From assembly GCF_000763495.1 (NCBI RefSeq), contig NZ_CP009576.1, positions 2,833,001 to 2,897,000 on the forward strand: DNA of 64,000 nt, written 5' to 3'. Under the pieces are notes generated by a model. The model searched no databases. It was not told the origin of the DNA and worked only from the letters and a program-made list of their open reading frames with translations. The position numbers and the translations under genes were made by a program. This document shows, piece after piece, positions 39,703 through 49,395 of this stretch (position 1 is its first letter; every line of letters begins with the position of its first letter). The stretch is from Listeria ivanovii subsp. londoniensis. GTDB taxonomy: Bacteria > Bacillota > Bacilli > Lactobacillales > Listeriaceae.

Positions 39703-41100
39703 TTAACTAAGTCCATTCAACCGCTGATATAAATCTTTCGCGTAGCTGTCGGTCATGCCGCAAATGAAATCTGTTACGAGTAGTAGGCGGAGATACAGTT
39801 TCATCGTTTCGCTCTCGCCTTCTGCATTTTTGCGGTAACAACCTAGATAGTTATCGGAAATTAAAGTTAATAAGCGTTTATCCTTAGCAGTTTGGCGTTC
39901 TGGAGTCTCACTATCATAATAAATGACTGCTGGGATGAAAGTTTCGAGTAGTTTGGAGATAATTTCGTTGCCAGCGATTTCAGATTCGACAATACCTTTA
40001 TCTTGGTAAATATACGTATATGAGAGGCTTTGCAAGATATGGACAAGTTGTTCTGCTTCTGAAGCGTCAATTAGTGAATCGTTAAAAGTTCCCGCCATTA
40101 TTGCTTTATAGTTTGCGTAAAACACTTCGAGTGAGCGATTAATGAGCTGACCACGGACATTGGATGCCAACCATTGCTGCACGATAAAACTTTCTTCTTG
40201 TCCTTCGTAGCGTTCGCTTTTTTTCTTGAGTTCGTTGTAACATGCAACAGTAACTTTATTATGCTCTTCCACTTCTTCAAAACCTTTTAAAATTTGTGTA
40301 ATATTGACAATGCCTTTTTTCACACCATCTTCTAGGTCCGCATTGAGGTAAGCAATATCGTCTGCTACTTCGAGTAAATAAGTTAGTGGATGACGATTAT
40401 CTAGTGCTTCCGTTGCCGTAGTTATTTCATTAAATAATGACTCATCTGCATAAAAATAGCCTAATTTTTTACTTTTGATTTGGTTTTTATTTATTTTCAA
40501 GGAAGAAACTGGGTATTTTATGACAGCATTCAGGGTTGCAAACGTTAGATTTAGTCCATATTGATCAAAAAGATAATGCAGTTTTGACACAACGCGAAGC
40601 ACTTGAGCGTTACCTTCGAAGTAATAAAAATCTTCTTTCATTTGCGATGTTAAAATTTCGGCTAAACTTTTATTTTTATAAGTGATAGTTGCTAGATTAT
40701 CTCGGAACCACTCGCGAATGCTTTCTTCACCAAAATGACCAAATGGCGGATTACCCATATCATGTAAGAGTCCTGCACAAGCAAGAATCTCTGGAATTTT
40801 ATCAGCATGGTCCTTTGTAAAATCTTCATCTAGCTTTTCTTCTTGAATTGTGTGGGTTACCATGTTCCCCATCGACTTAGCAATTGTACTTACTTCCATT
40901 GAATGCGTCAGTCGAGTACGGACAAAGTCACTTTTTTCTAGTGGAAACACTTGCGTTTTATCTTGCAAGCGGCGAAATGATGCGCTCATGACGATTCGTT
41001 GGAAATCATTTTCGAAAGCGCTACGTACGTCGGTATTTTTAGAGCGTGTAATACCTGATTCGCGGCGGCGTTTGTCATTTAAAAGTTTATCCCATTTCAT
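39703..41100 (-). CDS. dGTPase-like HD-domain dNTP triphosphohydrolase
   Basis: 465 residues. DGTP_triPase family: RLTHSMEVSTIAKS (first His of HD), LLHDMGNPPFGHFGE (HD pair) and ADDIAYLNADLEDG (last metal ligand). It hydrolyses dNTPs to nucleoside and triphosphate, a role in nucleotide pool control. It starts with ATG after AAAGGACGTGATATAA, 14 nt after the acetyltransferase gene, so the two probably form an operon. Confidence 0.88.
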   Translation of the reverse strand: MKWDKLLNDKRRRESGITRSKNTDVRSAFENDFQRIVMSASFRRLQDKTQVFPLEKSDFVRTRLTHSMEVSTIAKSMGNMVTHTIQEEKLDEDFTKDHADKIPEILACAGLLHDMGNPPFGHFGEESIREWFRDNLATITYKNKSLAEILTSQMKEDFYYFEGNAQVLRVVSKLHYLFDQYGLNLTFATLNAVIKYPVSSLKINKNQIKSKKLGYFYADESLFNEITTATEALDNRHPLTYLLEVADDIAYLNADLEDGVKKGIVNITQILKGFEEVEEHNKVTVACYNELKKKSERYEGQEESFIVQQWLASNVRGQLINRSLEVFYANYKAIMAGTFNDSLIDASEAEQLVHILQSLSYTYIYQDKGIVESEIAGNEIISKLLETFIPAVIYYDSETPERQTAKDKRLLTLISDNYLGCYRKNAEGESETMKLYLRLLLVTDFICGMTDSYAKDLYQRLNGLS

Positions 41101-41114
41101 TTATATCACGTCCT

Positions 41115-41594
41115 TTATAGGTTGCTTAATTTTTCCATTTCTATTTTCGAAAGTCTATGTACGGTCCATTCTGACATTTTTTTTGCACCGATTTTCTCGT
41201 AAAAGTCCATTCCTGATTTATTTTCGTTGAGGCACCACCATTCGAACCTACCACAGCCCCGCGACAAGGCAAGCTTTGAAAGATACGTAAAAAACTGTGT
41301 TCCAAATCCATTGCCACGCATTTCAGGGATGATATAAAGGTCTTCTAGGTAAAGCCCTTTTTTCCCTAACAAGGTGGAGTAATTATGGAAGAATAGCGCG
41401 AACCCCACAGATTGGTCTTTGTATTCTGCCATAATGACCTCAGCTGCTTTTTGCTGAAAAAGAGTATCTCGTAAGCCCGATTCTGTTGCATTTACATCTT
41501 GCTCTATCCCTTCATGTTTTGCTAGTTCTAAAATATAATGTAGGATTAACGCCGTGTCGGATTCTGTCGCATTTCGAAAAGTAAGTTTGAACAT
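41115..41594 (-). CDS. GNAT-family N-acetyltransferase
   Basis: 159 residues. The acetyl-CoA loop is IIPEMRGNGFGTQFF (R/Q-x-x-G-x-G/A), followed by FEWWCLNENKSGMDFYEKIGAK. Closest by eye to the spermidine/diamine acetyltransferase group, which acetylates polyamines. The substrate is unproven. AAAAGGGGCAACAGGA precedes ATG. Confidence 0.8.
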   Translation of the reverse strand: MFKLTFRNATESDTALILHYILELAKHEGIEQDVNATESGLRDTLFQQKAAEVIMAEYKDQSVGFALFFHNYSTLLGKKGLYLEDLYIIPEMRGNGFGTQFFTYLSKLALSRGCGRFEWWCLNENKSGMDFYEKIGAKKMSEWTVHRLSKIEMEKLSNL

Positions 41595-41741
41595 TCCTGT
41601 TGCCCCTTTTATTTTTAATTTAAGTATAAGCTAGTATTGCCATTGTATCAAACAAAAAAAGTGTTGCAGCTAGTTATCTCAAAGTTTAGAAATTGACTGC
41701 AAGGGGAAAAGAATATAAATTTCAAAATAGGGGGAATTCAT

Positions 41742-43208
41742 TTGTTTAAAAAAATAATTTGGACCAGTTTCTCTTTAGCACTGGTTTTGTTTTTATTCCC
41801 AGTTGTTAGCTCAGCCGCAACTTCAGGTGATTTCGAATATACTGCAAACGGAAATGAAGCTACGATTACTGACTATACCGGGACAGCCGCTGATGTAACT
41901 ATCCCTGCTACAGTTGGTGATAATAACGAGTATGTTGTCACAGCTATTGGCGATTCTGCTTTTTATTTAAAAGGATTGACTGCTGTTTCTATTCCTGATT
42001 CTGTAACTACTATTGGTACCGGGGCTTTCACGCGTAATTCTTTAACAGAAATTGTCCTTCCAAATTCGGTACAGTCCATTGGTCAAAACTCCTTCAGTAC
42101 AAACCAAATTGAAAAGATAACTCTTTCAAATTCACTTACATCTATACCTAGATTTTCTTTTTTAGCTAATAAATTAAAAACTGTTCAAATACCTGCAAAT
42201 GTTCAAAGCATCGATGAATCAGCATTCGAAAATAACTATATTACTGACATAACTATCCAAAATCCTAATATCCAACTTGCATATCAAGCTTTTGCTGCTC
42301 AAACGATTTTAAGCAAATTGATTGTCCCAAGCGATAAAATATTACCGCTAGAAAACTATATTCATTTCAATGATGCATCTTCGCAATTAACAATGAACAA
42401 TTTGACAGTAACTGATTTATCTGACGGGGTTACTTATGATTCCGCAAAAAATGCACTCGTCTTTTCGGCAGAACCAAGAGAATCTACCTTCTCGCTTTAC
42501 ACCGGGACTAATCGCTATGATTCTTACTATGACATTTCTGAATACGGTCCTTCTGGAAAACCAATTATCTTGTTTGAATATACCCAACCCGTCATTGTCA
42601 CATATAAAGATGAATCTGGTACAGAGCTCGCTAGTTCAACAAGAATTGACGGAACTATCGGTGACTCATATACCTCCACTCCAAAAACGATAGACGGATA
42701 TACTTTAAAAGAAACTACTGGTAATCCTACTGGCCAATTCACAAATACAACTCAAAATATAAGTTATATTTATGAAAAAAACCCAATTCAAAATGGTACG
42801 GTAAATGTGAAGTACCAAGATGAATCAGGCAACTCACTAGCACAAGATACTATTTTAACTGGAGAAATTGGTAGCACTTATCAAACAGAAAGTAAAAACA
42901 TTACCGGATATAAACTAACAAAAATAAACGGTAATGAATCTGGCACATTTAGCGCGGACCAAACAATTGTCACATATGTATATGAAAAAACAGCCAGTGA
43001 CGATAATAATTCAAGTGGTCAGGGCGAGGCTACGAATAATAGCGAAATAAACTCAGAAAAAGCTGACTCCCCTTCCGCAACTACGCAAATGAAAGCGAGT
43101 AATAGTACACTTCCAAAAACAAGTGATACGAGTGATAATTTTCTTTTTGCAGTAGGTGGTTTACTTACAGCACTCGCAACTGGAATATTATTTTTCAAAA
43201 GAAATTAA
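41742..43208 (+). CDS. LPXTG surface protein with BspA-type leucine-rich repeats and MucBP repeats
   Basis: 488 residues from a TTG start after AGGGGGAA. Signal peptide MFKKIIWTSFSLALVLFLFP...SSAA. About 40-200: LRR_5 (BspA-like) repeats (AIGDSAFYLKGLTAVSIPDS pattern). About 285-430: two MucBP-like repeats (VTYKDESGTELASST and VKYQDESGNSLAQDT). A Ser/Asn/Glu-rich linker, then LPKTSDTSDN, a membrane helix and FKRN, so sortase A should fix it to the cell wall. It may bind host or mucin ligands. Single gene; a comparable gene is, as I recall, not present at this place in every strain. Confidence 0.85.
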   Translation: MFKKIIWTSFSLALVLFLFPVVSSAATSGDFEYTANGNEATITDYTGTAADVTIPATVGDNNEYVVTAIGDSAFYLKGLTAVSIPDSVTTIGTGAFTRNSLTEIVLPNSVQSIGQNSFSTNQIEKITLSNSLTSIPRFSFLANKLKTVQIPANVQSIDESAFENNYITDITIQNPNIQLAYQAFAAQTILSKLIVPSDKILPLENYIHFNDASSQLTMNNLTVTDLSDGVTYDSAKNALVFSAEPRESTFSLYTGTNRYDSYYDISEYGPSGKPIILFEYTQPVIVTYKDESGTELASSTRIDGTIGDSYTSTPKTIDGYTLKETTGNPTGQFTNTTQNISYIYEKNPIQNGTVNVKYQDESGNSLAQDTILTGEIGSTYQTESKNITGYKLTKINGNESGTFSADQTIVTYVYEKTASDDNNSSGQGEATNNSEINSEKADSPSATTQMKASNSTLPKTSDTSDNFLFAVGGLLTALATGILFFKRN

Positions 43209-43219
43209 TCTAAAAAACA

Positions 43220-43250
43220 AGCCCTAGGAACCCAATTGGATCCTAGGGCT
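43220..43250. terminator. Bidirectional terminator
   Basis: AGCCCTAGGAACC / GGATCCTAGGGCT stem with one mismatch and a 5-nt loop, flanked by A and T runs, between the surface-protein gene and the end of the pentitol operon. Confidence 0.85.
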
Positions 43251-43265
43251 TTCTATTTTGTCTCG

Positions 43266-43910
43266 TTATGATTTCAAGGTTTTTACACAGGCTGCTTTAT
43301 CTATTGCCCTGAAGAAATAGGAGCCTGCAACAAGGATATCAACACCAGCTTGTTTGCATGTTTCGGCAGTTGCTTTGTTTACTCCCCCGTCTACTTCAAT
43401 ACTGTAACTACCACGATTTTTGCGGCGCCAGTTATCAAGGTAGCGCATATTTTCTATTGTAGACTCAATAAACGTTTGCCCACCAAAGCCAGGATTTACA
43501 GTCATTTGGAGCACTAAATCAACATCCCCTAAAACAGCCTCCAACATGCTTGCCGGAGTCCCAGGATTAAGCACTACCCCCGCTTTACAACCGGCTTGTT
43601 TGATTTGTTGAATGACACGATGGATGTGCGGAGCTGCTTCAATATGCACGGAAATAATGTGCGCTCCCGCCGCGGCAAATTTTTCAATATAGTTTTCTGG
43701 ATTTGCGAGCATTAAGTGAACATCAAGAGGAATGGTCGCTGTTTTGCCAATTTGCTCAACCATGTCAATCCCAAAGGTTAAATTGGGGACAAAATGACCG
43801 TCCATGACATCAATATGAAGGTAGTCAGCTCCTGCAAGTTCTGCTTCTTTAATGGAATTTGCCATATTCATATAGTCGGCTGCAAGTAAAGATGGCGCTA
43901 CGAAAGTCAT
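43266..43910 (-). CDS. rpe: Ribulose-phosphate 3-epimerase
   Basis: 214 residues. TIM barrel with [44 protein letters not shown] and VDGGVN, including both catalytic Asp residues and metal histidines. Interconverts ribulose 5-phosphate and xylulose 5-phosphate. Overlaps the transketolase stop by 4 nt. It ends the operon that turns PTS pentitols into pentose phosphates. Confidence 0.92.
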   Translation of the reverse strand: MTFVAPSLLAADYMNMANSIKEAELAGADYLHIDVMDGHFVPNLTFGIDMVEQIGKTATIPLDVHLMLANPENYIEKFAAAGAHIISVHIEAAPHIHRVIQQIKQAGCKAGVVLNPGTPASMLEAVLGDVDLVLQMTVNPGFGGQTFIESTIENMRYLDNWRRKNRGSYSIEVDGGVNKATAETCKQAGVDILVAGSYFFRAIDKAACVKTLKS

Positions 43911-45931
43911 ACGCGCACACCGGCTTTCGTAATAACAGCCTCTACACGATTAGCGACATTTTCTGCTGTGAAACCATACGCATTAAACAAGTCTTTTGCT
44001 GGTGCTGATGCGCCGAAGTGGTCAATTCCTAACATATCGCCTTCTGAACCGATAAACTCTTTCCAGCCAAATGTAGTTCCGGCTTCAATTGCGAATCTAG
44101 CTGTCACTTCTTTTGGTAAAATACTTTCTTTATAGTCTGCGCTAGTTTTTTCAAAGCGTTCCCAGCTCGATAAACTAACAACGGAAACATCTACTTCTCT
44201 TTTCGCTAGTTCTTTCTTCGCTTCAATAGCAAGTGATACTTCCGAACCAGTGGCGATAATAATGGCATCTGGTTGCGCATTATTTGCCGGAGCAACCACA
44301 TAAGCTCCTTTTTCTACCCCTGCATCTACTTCGGCTTGATTATTTTCAAGCACCGGTAAGTCTTGACGGGATAACACAAGTGCAATTGGTCCAGCTGTAT
44401 TTGTAGCAGCAAGTTCCCAAGCAGCACGTGTTTCTTTTGCATCAGCCGGACGAATCACGGTAAGCCCTGGCATAGCACGTAGCGAGGCTAAATGCTCGAT
44501 TGGTTCATGGGTTGGACCGTCTTCTCCAACTGCGATACTATCATGTGTGAATACATAGGTTACTGGAAGTTGCATAAGGGCCGCCATCCGCATTGCTGGG
44601 CGAACATAATCCGAGAAAACAAAGAAGGTAGAGCCAAATACACGTAATCCGCTATGCAAGGCCATTCCGTTTAGCATTGCTCCCATTGCAAATTCACGTA
44701 CTCCAAACCAGATATTTTTGCCGGCTGGATCTGCTTTGCTATACGCTGGACTAGCATCAATAAATGTTTTATTAGAGCAACCTAGGTCAGCGGAACCTCC
44801 AAAAAGTTCTGGTAATTCAGCCGCAATTGCGTTAATCATTTTTCCAGATGCAGAACGAGTCGGGGCACTTGTTCCAGCTTCAAAAGTTGGTAAATTCACA
44901 TTCCAGTCTGCTGCTACTTCCCGAGCTAAAACACGGTCTAACTCACTTGCGAGTTCGGGGAATTCTTTTTTGTAATTAGTTAACATCGTGTTCCAAGCAC
45001 CTTCTAATTTTTCACCGCGCGCTTTGTAATTCCTTAAGTAATCGCGAACTTCAGTTGGTACTGTAAATGGTTCTTCTGTCCAGTCATAATGTTCCTTAGC
45101 ACCGCGCGCTTCTTTTTCGCCAAGTGGGGCCCCGTGACTTGCAGAGCTGCCCGATTTAGTTGGCGCGCCGTAGCCGATGACTGTTTTTACTTCAATTAGC
45201 GTTGGCTTCGAAGTTTCTAATTTTGCTTGGACAATTTTTTCTTGGATGGCGGCTAAGTTATTGCCATCTTCCACGCGAAGCACTTGCCACCCGTATGCGC
45301 GGAAACGATCTGCGGCATTTTCACTAAAAGTAGCACTCAGGTCGCCATCTAAACAAATATCATTGGAATCATATAAAACGATTAATTTTCCTAGTCCAAG
45401 GTGTCCGGCAAGTGACGCTGTTTCTGATGCTACACCTTCCATTAAATCGCCGTCACCACAAATTGCATACGTATAATGATCCACAATTGGGTAATTAGGT
45501 TGATTGTACTGAGCTGCTAAATGAGACTCCGCCAGCGCCATTCCAGCCGCCATACCAATTCCTTGTCCGAGCGGTCCACTTGTTGCATCAACACCAGCTG
45601 TCCAACCAAATTCTGGATGTCCTGGTGTTAAGCTGTCTAATTGACGAAATGACTTTAAATCTTCCATTTTTACGTCATAACCAAATAAATGAAGCATGCT
45701 ATAAAGTAATGCTGAACCATGTCCCGCTGATAAAACAAAACGATCACGGTTAAACCATTCTGGATTTGCTGGATTAAATACTAAATGTTTTGCAAATAGC
45801 ATATAAGCCATTGGCGCTGCACCCATTGGCATTCCAGGATGCCCTGAATTTGCTTTCTCAATCATATCAATTGATAACGAACGAATCGTGTCTACTGCTT
45901 GTCTGTCTAATGTTTTTTTCAAAACTGTCAT
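43907..45931 (-). CDS. tkt: Transketolase
   Basis: 674 residues. Thiamine diphosphate motif [21 protein letters not shown]-terminal [17 protein letters not shown], and central [14 protein letters not shown] are intact, so it is full length. Moves two-carbon units in the pentose phosphate pathway. As part of the PTS operon it is likely an inducible second copy besides the housekeeping one. AAGGGAGATGACAGTT includes its start. Confidence 0.94.
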   Translation of the reverse strand: MTVLKKTLDRQAVDTIRSLSIDMIEKANSGHPGMPMGAAPMAYMLFAKHLVFNPANPEWFNRDRFVLSAGHGSALLYSMLHLFGYDVKMEDLKSFRQLDSLTPGHPEFGWTAGVDATSGPLGQGIGMAAGMALAESHLAAQYNQPNYPIVDHYTYAICGDGDLMEGVASETASLAGHLGLGKLIVLYDSNDICLDGDLSATFSENAADRFRAYGWQVLRVEDGNNLAAIQEKIVQAKLETSKPTLIEVKTVIGYGAPTKSGSSASHGAPLGEKEARGAKEHYDWTEEPFTVPTEVRDYLRNYKARGEKLEGAWNTMLTNYKKEFPELASELDRVLAREVAADWNVNLPTFEAGTSAPTRSASGKMINAIAAELPELFGGSADLGCSNKTFIDASPAYSKADPAGKNIWFGVREFAMGAMLNGMALHSGLRVFGSTFFVFSDYVRPAMRMAALMQLPVTYVFTHDSIAVGEDGPTHEPIEHLASLRAMPGLTVIRPADAKETRAAWELAATNTAGPIALVLSRQDLPVLENNQAEVDAGVEKGAYVVAPANNAQPDAIIIATGSEVSLAIEAKKELAKREVDVSVVSLSSWERFEKTSADYKESILPKEVTARFAIEAGTTFGWKEFIGSEGDMLGIDHFGASAPAKDLFNAYGFTAENVANRVEAVITKAGVRV

Positions 45932-45955
45932 CTCCCTTAAATTCTTTGTGCTTAT

Positions 45956-46630
45956 TTACACATGTTTTTCTACGTCAGACCAAATGTGTACAAGTCTTTC
46001 TGAGTAACTTGTTTTATCTCGGTCGTGAAATAGTGCGGATGTTCCTAACACATAAATATCTGGTAAACAGTCGCGCATCAAACCTACTGTTTCTTTATTA
46101 ATGTTGCCATCTACTTCGATTAATGGCACATGGACTTTTCCGGCTAATTTTGCTTTTAAGTCTCGCAATTTTTGAAGCACATCTGTTTGAAACTTTTGTC
46201 CTGCAAAGCCGGGATTTACCGTCATCATCAACACCATTTCCACATCATTTAAATAAGGATAAATTGCTTCGATGGGTGTTTCTGGATTAATTGCAATGGA
46301 AGGTTTGATATTATAAGAACGGATTTTCCTAATCACTTCTGTTACATCGTCCGCCACTTCTACGTGAAAAGAAATGTATTCTGGCTTCACTGGACCAAAC
46401 ATATCAATATATTTAAGTGGGGTAATTGTAGCCAAATGTATGTCTAACGGAATTTCTGTATTGTTTCGCACTATTCCCAAATGTTCAGGGCCAAGTGCAA
46501 GATTATTCACATATACACCGTCCATCACATCACAGTGTAGTAGTTCCACGCCAGCTGATTCAAGACGCTTAAGTTCATCTCCTAAATGTAGTTGATCAGC
46601 ACACATAATTGAAGCGGCTATTTTCCTCAT
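45956..46630 (-). CDS. Ribulose-phosphate/allulose-6-phosphate 3-epimerase family protein
   Basis: 224 residues from MRKIAASIMCADQLHLGDEL. GAGG spacing supports ATG 46630 over two closer upstream starts; it overlaps the RpiB gene by about 9 nt after trimming. HCDVMDGVYVNNLALG and MTVNPGFAGQKF are the family motifs. Similar to AlsE-type epimerases as well as Rpe. A second epimerase beside rpe in the same operon suggests a different keto-sugar phosphate substrate. Confidence 0.82.
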   Translation of the reverse strand: MRKIAASIMCADQLHLGDELKRLESAGVELLHCDVMDGVYVNNLALGPEHLGIVRNNTEIPLDIHLATITPLKYIDMFGPVKPEYISFHVEVADDVTEVIRKIRSYNIKPSIAINPETPIEAIYPYLNDVEMVLMMTVNPGFAGQKFQTDVLQKLRDLKAKLAGKVHVPLIEVDGNINKETVGLMRDCLPDIYVLGTSALFHDRDKTSYSERLVHIWSDVEKHV

Positions 46631-46638
46631 TTTCATCC

Positions 46639-47079
46639 TCACTTTCTTTCAAGTTCAGTAATTTTATCCAAGCGACGTTTATGACGATCTCCAGCAAAAG
46701 TCGCTTCAAGCCAAGTATCAACAATTAAAAGCGCCAAACCTTCGCCAATTACGCGCTCGCCTAGGCAAAGAATATTACTATTATTATGCTCACGAGTAGC
46801 ACTCGCTGAAAAAGCATCAGAAACAACTGCTGCACGTATTCCGTCGACTTTGTTAGCCGCAATACTCATGCCAATCCCCGTTCCACAGCATAAAATCCCC
46901 AGTTCAGATTGTCCGCTAACTACTTGATTGGCAACCTCTTCTGCATAAGATGGAAAATCGACACTATCATCCGTATATGTTCCAATATCAACAACTTCGA
47001 TATCTTTTTCGCGTAAATGTTTCACAATGGCATCTTTTAGTCTACGTCCGCCGTGGTCACAACCAATTGTTAATTTCAT
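46639..47079 (-). CDS. RpiB/LacB-family sugar-phosphate isomerase
   Basis: 146 residues. GCDHGGRRLKDAI, active-site Cys in ILCCGTGIGMSIAANKVDG and REHNNSNILCLG are typical of ribose-5-phosphate isomerase B and galactose-6-phosphate isomerase. In this operon it likely isomerises a pentose or ketose phosphate. Linked by overlap with the epimerase gene. GAAGGTGAAATTAA precedes ATG. Confidence 0.87.
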   Translation of the reverse strand: MKLTIGCDHGGRRLKDAIVKHLREKDIEVVDIGTYTDDSVDFPSYAEEVANQVVSGQSELGILCCGTGIGMSIAANKVDGIRAAVVSDAFSASATREHNNSNILCLGERVIGEGLALLIVDTWLEATFAGDRHKRRLDKITELERK

Positions 47080-47254
47080 TTAATTTCACCTTCATTAATA
47101 GATTTTTTTCTTTTAACGCCTTATAATGAAATGGAACCGAGAACATACGCGAATATGCTCTCGGCTCATTTCTAAGGATGACTACTGTAAAACATCTGAG
47201 CCCGAGAAGCTTTGGATTCGTTTGCACGGTTATCCTTTTTTGATGTTTTTTCAT
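47057..47254 (-). CDS. Possible small protein between dehydrogenase and RpiB genes
   Basis: 65 codons from ATG 47254, preceded by CGGAGG at 9-nt spacing, filling the 190-bp gap and overlapping the RpiB start by 23 nt. The product starts MKKHQKRITVQTNPKLLGLR, basic with no recognisable domain. The good ribosome binding site is the only support; codon use is not decisive, and the strong hairpin at 47134-47167 lies inside. It may be spurious. Confidence 0.25.
   Translation of the reverse strand: MKKHQKRITVQTNPKLLGLRCFTVVILRNEPRAYSRMFSVPFHYKALKEKNLLMKVKLNEINNWL
47134..47167 (-). other. Intra-operon RNA hairpin
   Basis: Minus strand GAGCCGAGAGCATA / TATGTTCTCGGTTC, 14 pairs (two G-T) with a 6-nt loop and no T-run. 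Probably a processing or mRNA-stability element between the dehydrogenase and isomerase genes. Confidence 0.6.
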
Positions 47255-47269
47255 ACAGCTCATCCTCCG

Positions 47270-48316
47270 TTATTCAGATTTCACTAATACTTTAATTTCA
47301 TTTCCTGCCATGACCGCTTCGAAAGCCTCGCGCCAGTCATCTAATCCGTACACTTTTGTAATCATTTTGTCTGTATTGATTTTGCCATTTGCAAGTAAGT
47401 CTAGTGCTAAAATCCATGAAGAAGGTTTTTGTGAGCGACTGCCGATATAAGCAATCTCACGTTGAATAATTGATTCTTCATCAATCGCATTTTTCTTTTC
47501 AGCAAAAAGTCCTACTTGAACAAAATCGCCTTTTTTCTTCGTTAGTGGTAATCCTTGATTTACTGCTGGGACTGCGCCAGAACAATCAAATACTCGTTCA
47601 GCTCCGTAACCATCTGTCATGCCAAGCACAACTTCAGCCAAGTCTTCTTTCAAGGTATCAACAATCCGGTCCATTCCTAATTCTTTTGCTAAGCGTAAAC
47701 GGTCGCTATCTTTAGTAATTCCTGCCATAATCACCGTAGCTCCTTGCGCTTTCACAACTTGAGCGAGTAATAACCCGATTGGTCCTGGTCCGAAAACAAG
47801 TACTGTATCATCAGGGCGAATCGTTGTTTTTTCAAGTGCAGAGTGAACACAGCATGCAAGTGGTTCTGTAAGTGCAGCCGCTTCCAGTGAAATCCGCTCA
47901 TCTAACACATGACAACTTTCCTCGCGAGATAAAACAAATTCTGCAAAACTACCATTTGCTTGTGTACCAATGCCGCGACGATTGCTACATAAATTGTAAT
48001 CATGTTCTTTACAATAAATACATTCCTCACAAGTTTCAAAAGTTGTTTCACTTGTGACGCGGTCTCCCACTTTGATACTAGTTACATCTGGACCAACTTC
48101 TACGACTACACCTGAAAATTCATGTCCGAGTGTAACTGGTGTTGTTGGATTTTTATATTCACCTTTGAATGTATGGATATCTGATCCACAAATCCCAGTG
48201 AAGGCTACTTTGATTTTCACTTTGTCGCCATAAGCTTGTGGTTCTTCCACATCTTTTAGCTCCATTTGGTCATATCCGGGGTTTGTTTTTACTACTGCTT
48301 TCAAATTAATCGTCAC
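47270..48316 (-). CDS. Zinc-dependent polyol dehydrogenase (A)
   Basis: 348 residues, MDR family. Catalytic zinc motifs GICGSDIHTF and GHEFSG; structural zinc CEECIYCKEHDYNLC; NAD loop VFGPGPIGLL. Probably oxidises a pentitol or pentitol phosphate at C2 or C4 to the ketose. Published work on Listeria, from memory, ties this locus to D-arabitol and D-xylitol use. Overlaps the upstream dehydrogenase by 11 nt. Confidence 0.87.
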   Translation of the reverse strand: MTINLKAVVKTNPGYDQMELKDVEEPQAYGDKVKIKVAFTGICGSDIHTFKGEYKNPTTPVTLGHEFSGVVVEVGPDVTSIKVGDRVTSETTFETCEECIYCKEHDYNLCSNRRGIGTQANGSFAEFVLSREESCHVLDERISLEAAALTEPLACCVHSALEKTTIRPDDTVLVFGPGPIGLLLAQVVKAQGATVIMAGITKDSDRLRLAKELGMDRIVDTLKEDLAEVVLGMTDGYGAERVFDCSGAVPAVNQGLPLTKKKGDFVQVGLFAEKKNAIDEESIIQREIAYIGSRSQKPSSWILALDLLANGKINTDKMITKVYGLDDWREAFEAVMAGNEIKVLVKSE

Positions 48317-49358
48317 CTTTCTGAGGCAATATCATCACTTTGTTATAATCATGTTCTCTTGAAAGAATCATCTCAAACGCTTCTTTCGTTTCTTCTAGTT
48401 TATAACGATGCGAAATCAGTGGTTTTAGTTTAATTCGACCTTGTTTGACAAATTCTATCGAAGTACGCCACTCTTCACCTGGAAACGGCGCCGAGTAAGA
48501 GTTCCAAAAACCTTTAAGCGTTAATTCGCGTCTGAAAATATTTTCAAAAGCTTCTTCATGTAAAAGTACATCTGCGTAAGCTATTCCGAGGAAACCGACT
48601 TTGCCTTTTTTCTTCGTTACAAGGAGACATTGTTCTTGGGTGATTTTGGAACCGGCACATTCTAGCGCGATGTCAGCACCAAGACCATTCGTATAAGCTA
48701 AAACGCGTTCTTTCAGGTCTTCGTTTTTTGGATTAATCGTGTATCTGCAACCAAATTCCTTCGCATCTGCTAACTTCTTATCACTGATATCAACAGCGAT
48801 AATATCTTTCACACCAGCGAGAAGTAAACATTGCACGACTAAAATTCCAATCGTCCCAATCCCAAACACGATAACTGTATCACCAAGTCTTGGTTCGATT
48901 CCAAGTACCCCATGCATTGACACAGCTAGTGGTTCAATCATTGCACCTTCTTCAAAATCAAGGTCGCCAATAGAAATGACGTTATCAGCTTTCATTACCA
49001 CATTTTCGGCAAATCCTCCGTGGAAATGTGAGCCCACCATGCGGTAATTGTCACATAGCGAGAAGTCGCCCGCTTTACAATAATTACATTCCATACATGG
49101 TTCTAGTGGAATACCTGCAACACGGTCACCGATAGCTCTATTTTCCACTTCGCTACCTACTTCTGTAATCACACCCGAAAATTCGTGTCCCATAACAGCC
49201 GGCAGTGGATATTTCCAGCGCGTCTGCATTTTGTGAATATCTGATCCGCATATTCCGACCGCTTTTACCTCCACACGTACTTGATCTTTCTCGCAAACCG
49301 CTTCATCAATTTGTTCTGCTTTTATTACATTATTCTCGTATAACACAGCTGCTCGCAT
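48306..49358 (-). CDS. Zinc-dependent polyol dehydrogenase (B)
   Basis: 350 residues from MRAAVLYENNVIKAEQIDEA. The open frame extends 36 codons upstream, but GAGGTGA fits ATG 49358. Motifs: GICGSDIHKM, GHEFSG, CMECNYCKAGDFSLC, VFGIGTIGILV. A paralogue of dehydrogenase A, similar to galactitol-1-phosphate or sorbitol dehydrogenases. Two dehydrogenases with one PTS suggest two pentitol substrates. Confidence 0.87.
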   Translation of the reverse strand: MRAAVLYENNVIKAEQIDEAVCEKDQVRVEVKAVGICGSDIHKMQTRWKYPLPAVMGHEFSGVITEVGSEVENRAIGDRVAGIPLEPCMECNYCKAGDFSLCDNYRMVGSHFHGGFAENVVMKADNVISIGDLDFEEGAMIEPLAVSMHGVLGIEPRLGDTVIVFGIGTIGILVVQCLLLAGVKDIIAVDISDKKLADAKEFGCRYTINPKNEDLKERVLAYTNGLGADIALECAGSKITQEQCLLVTKKKGKVGFLGIAYADVLLHEEAFENIFRRELTLKGFWNSYSAPFPGEEWRTSIEFVKQGRIKLKPLISHRYKLEETKEAFEMILSREHDYNKVMILPQKGDD

Positions 49359-49395
49359 GTTACTCATCACCTCTTCTATATCATTAAAACAAAAC

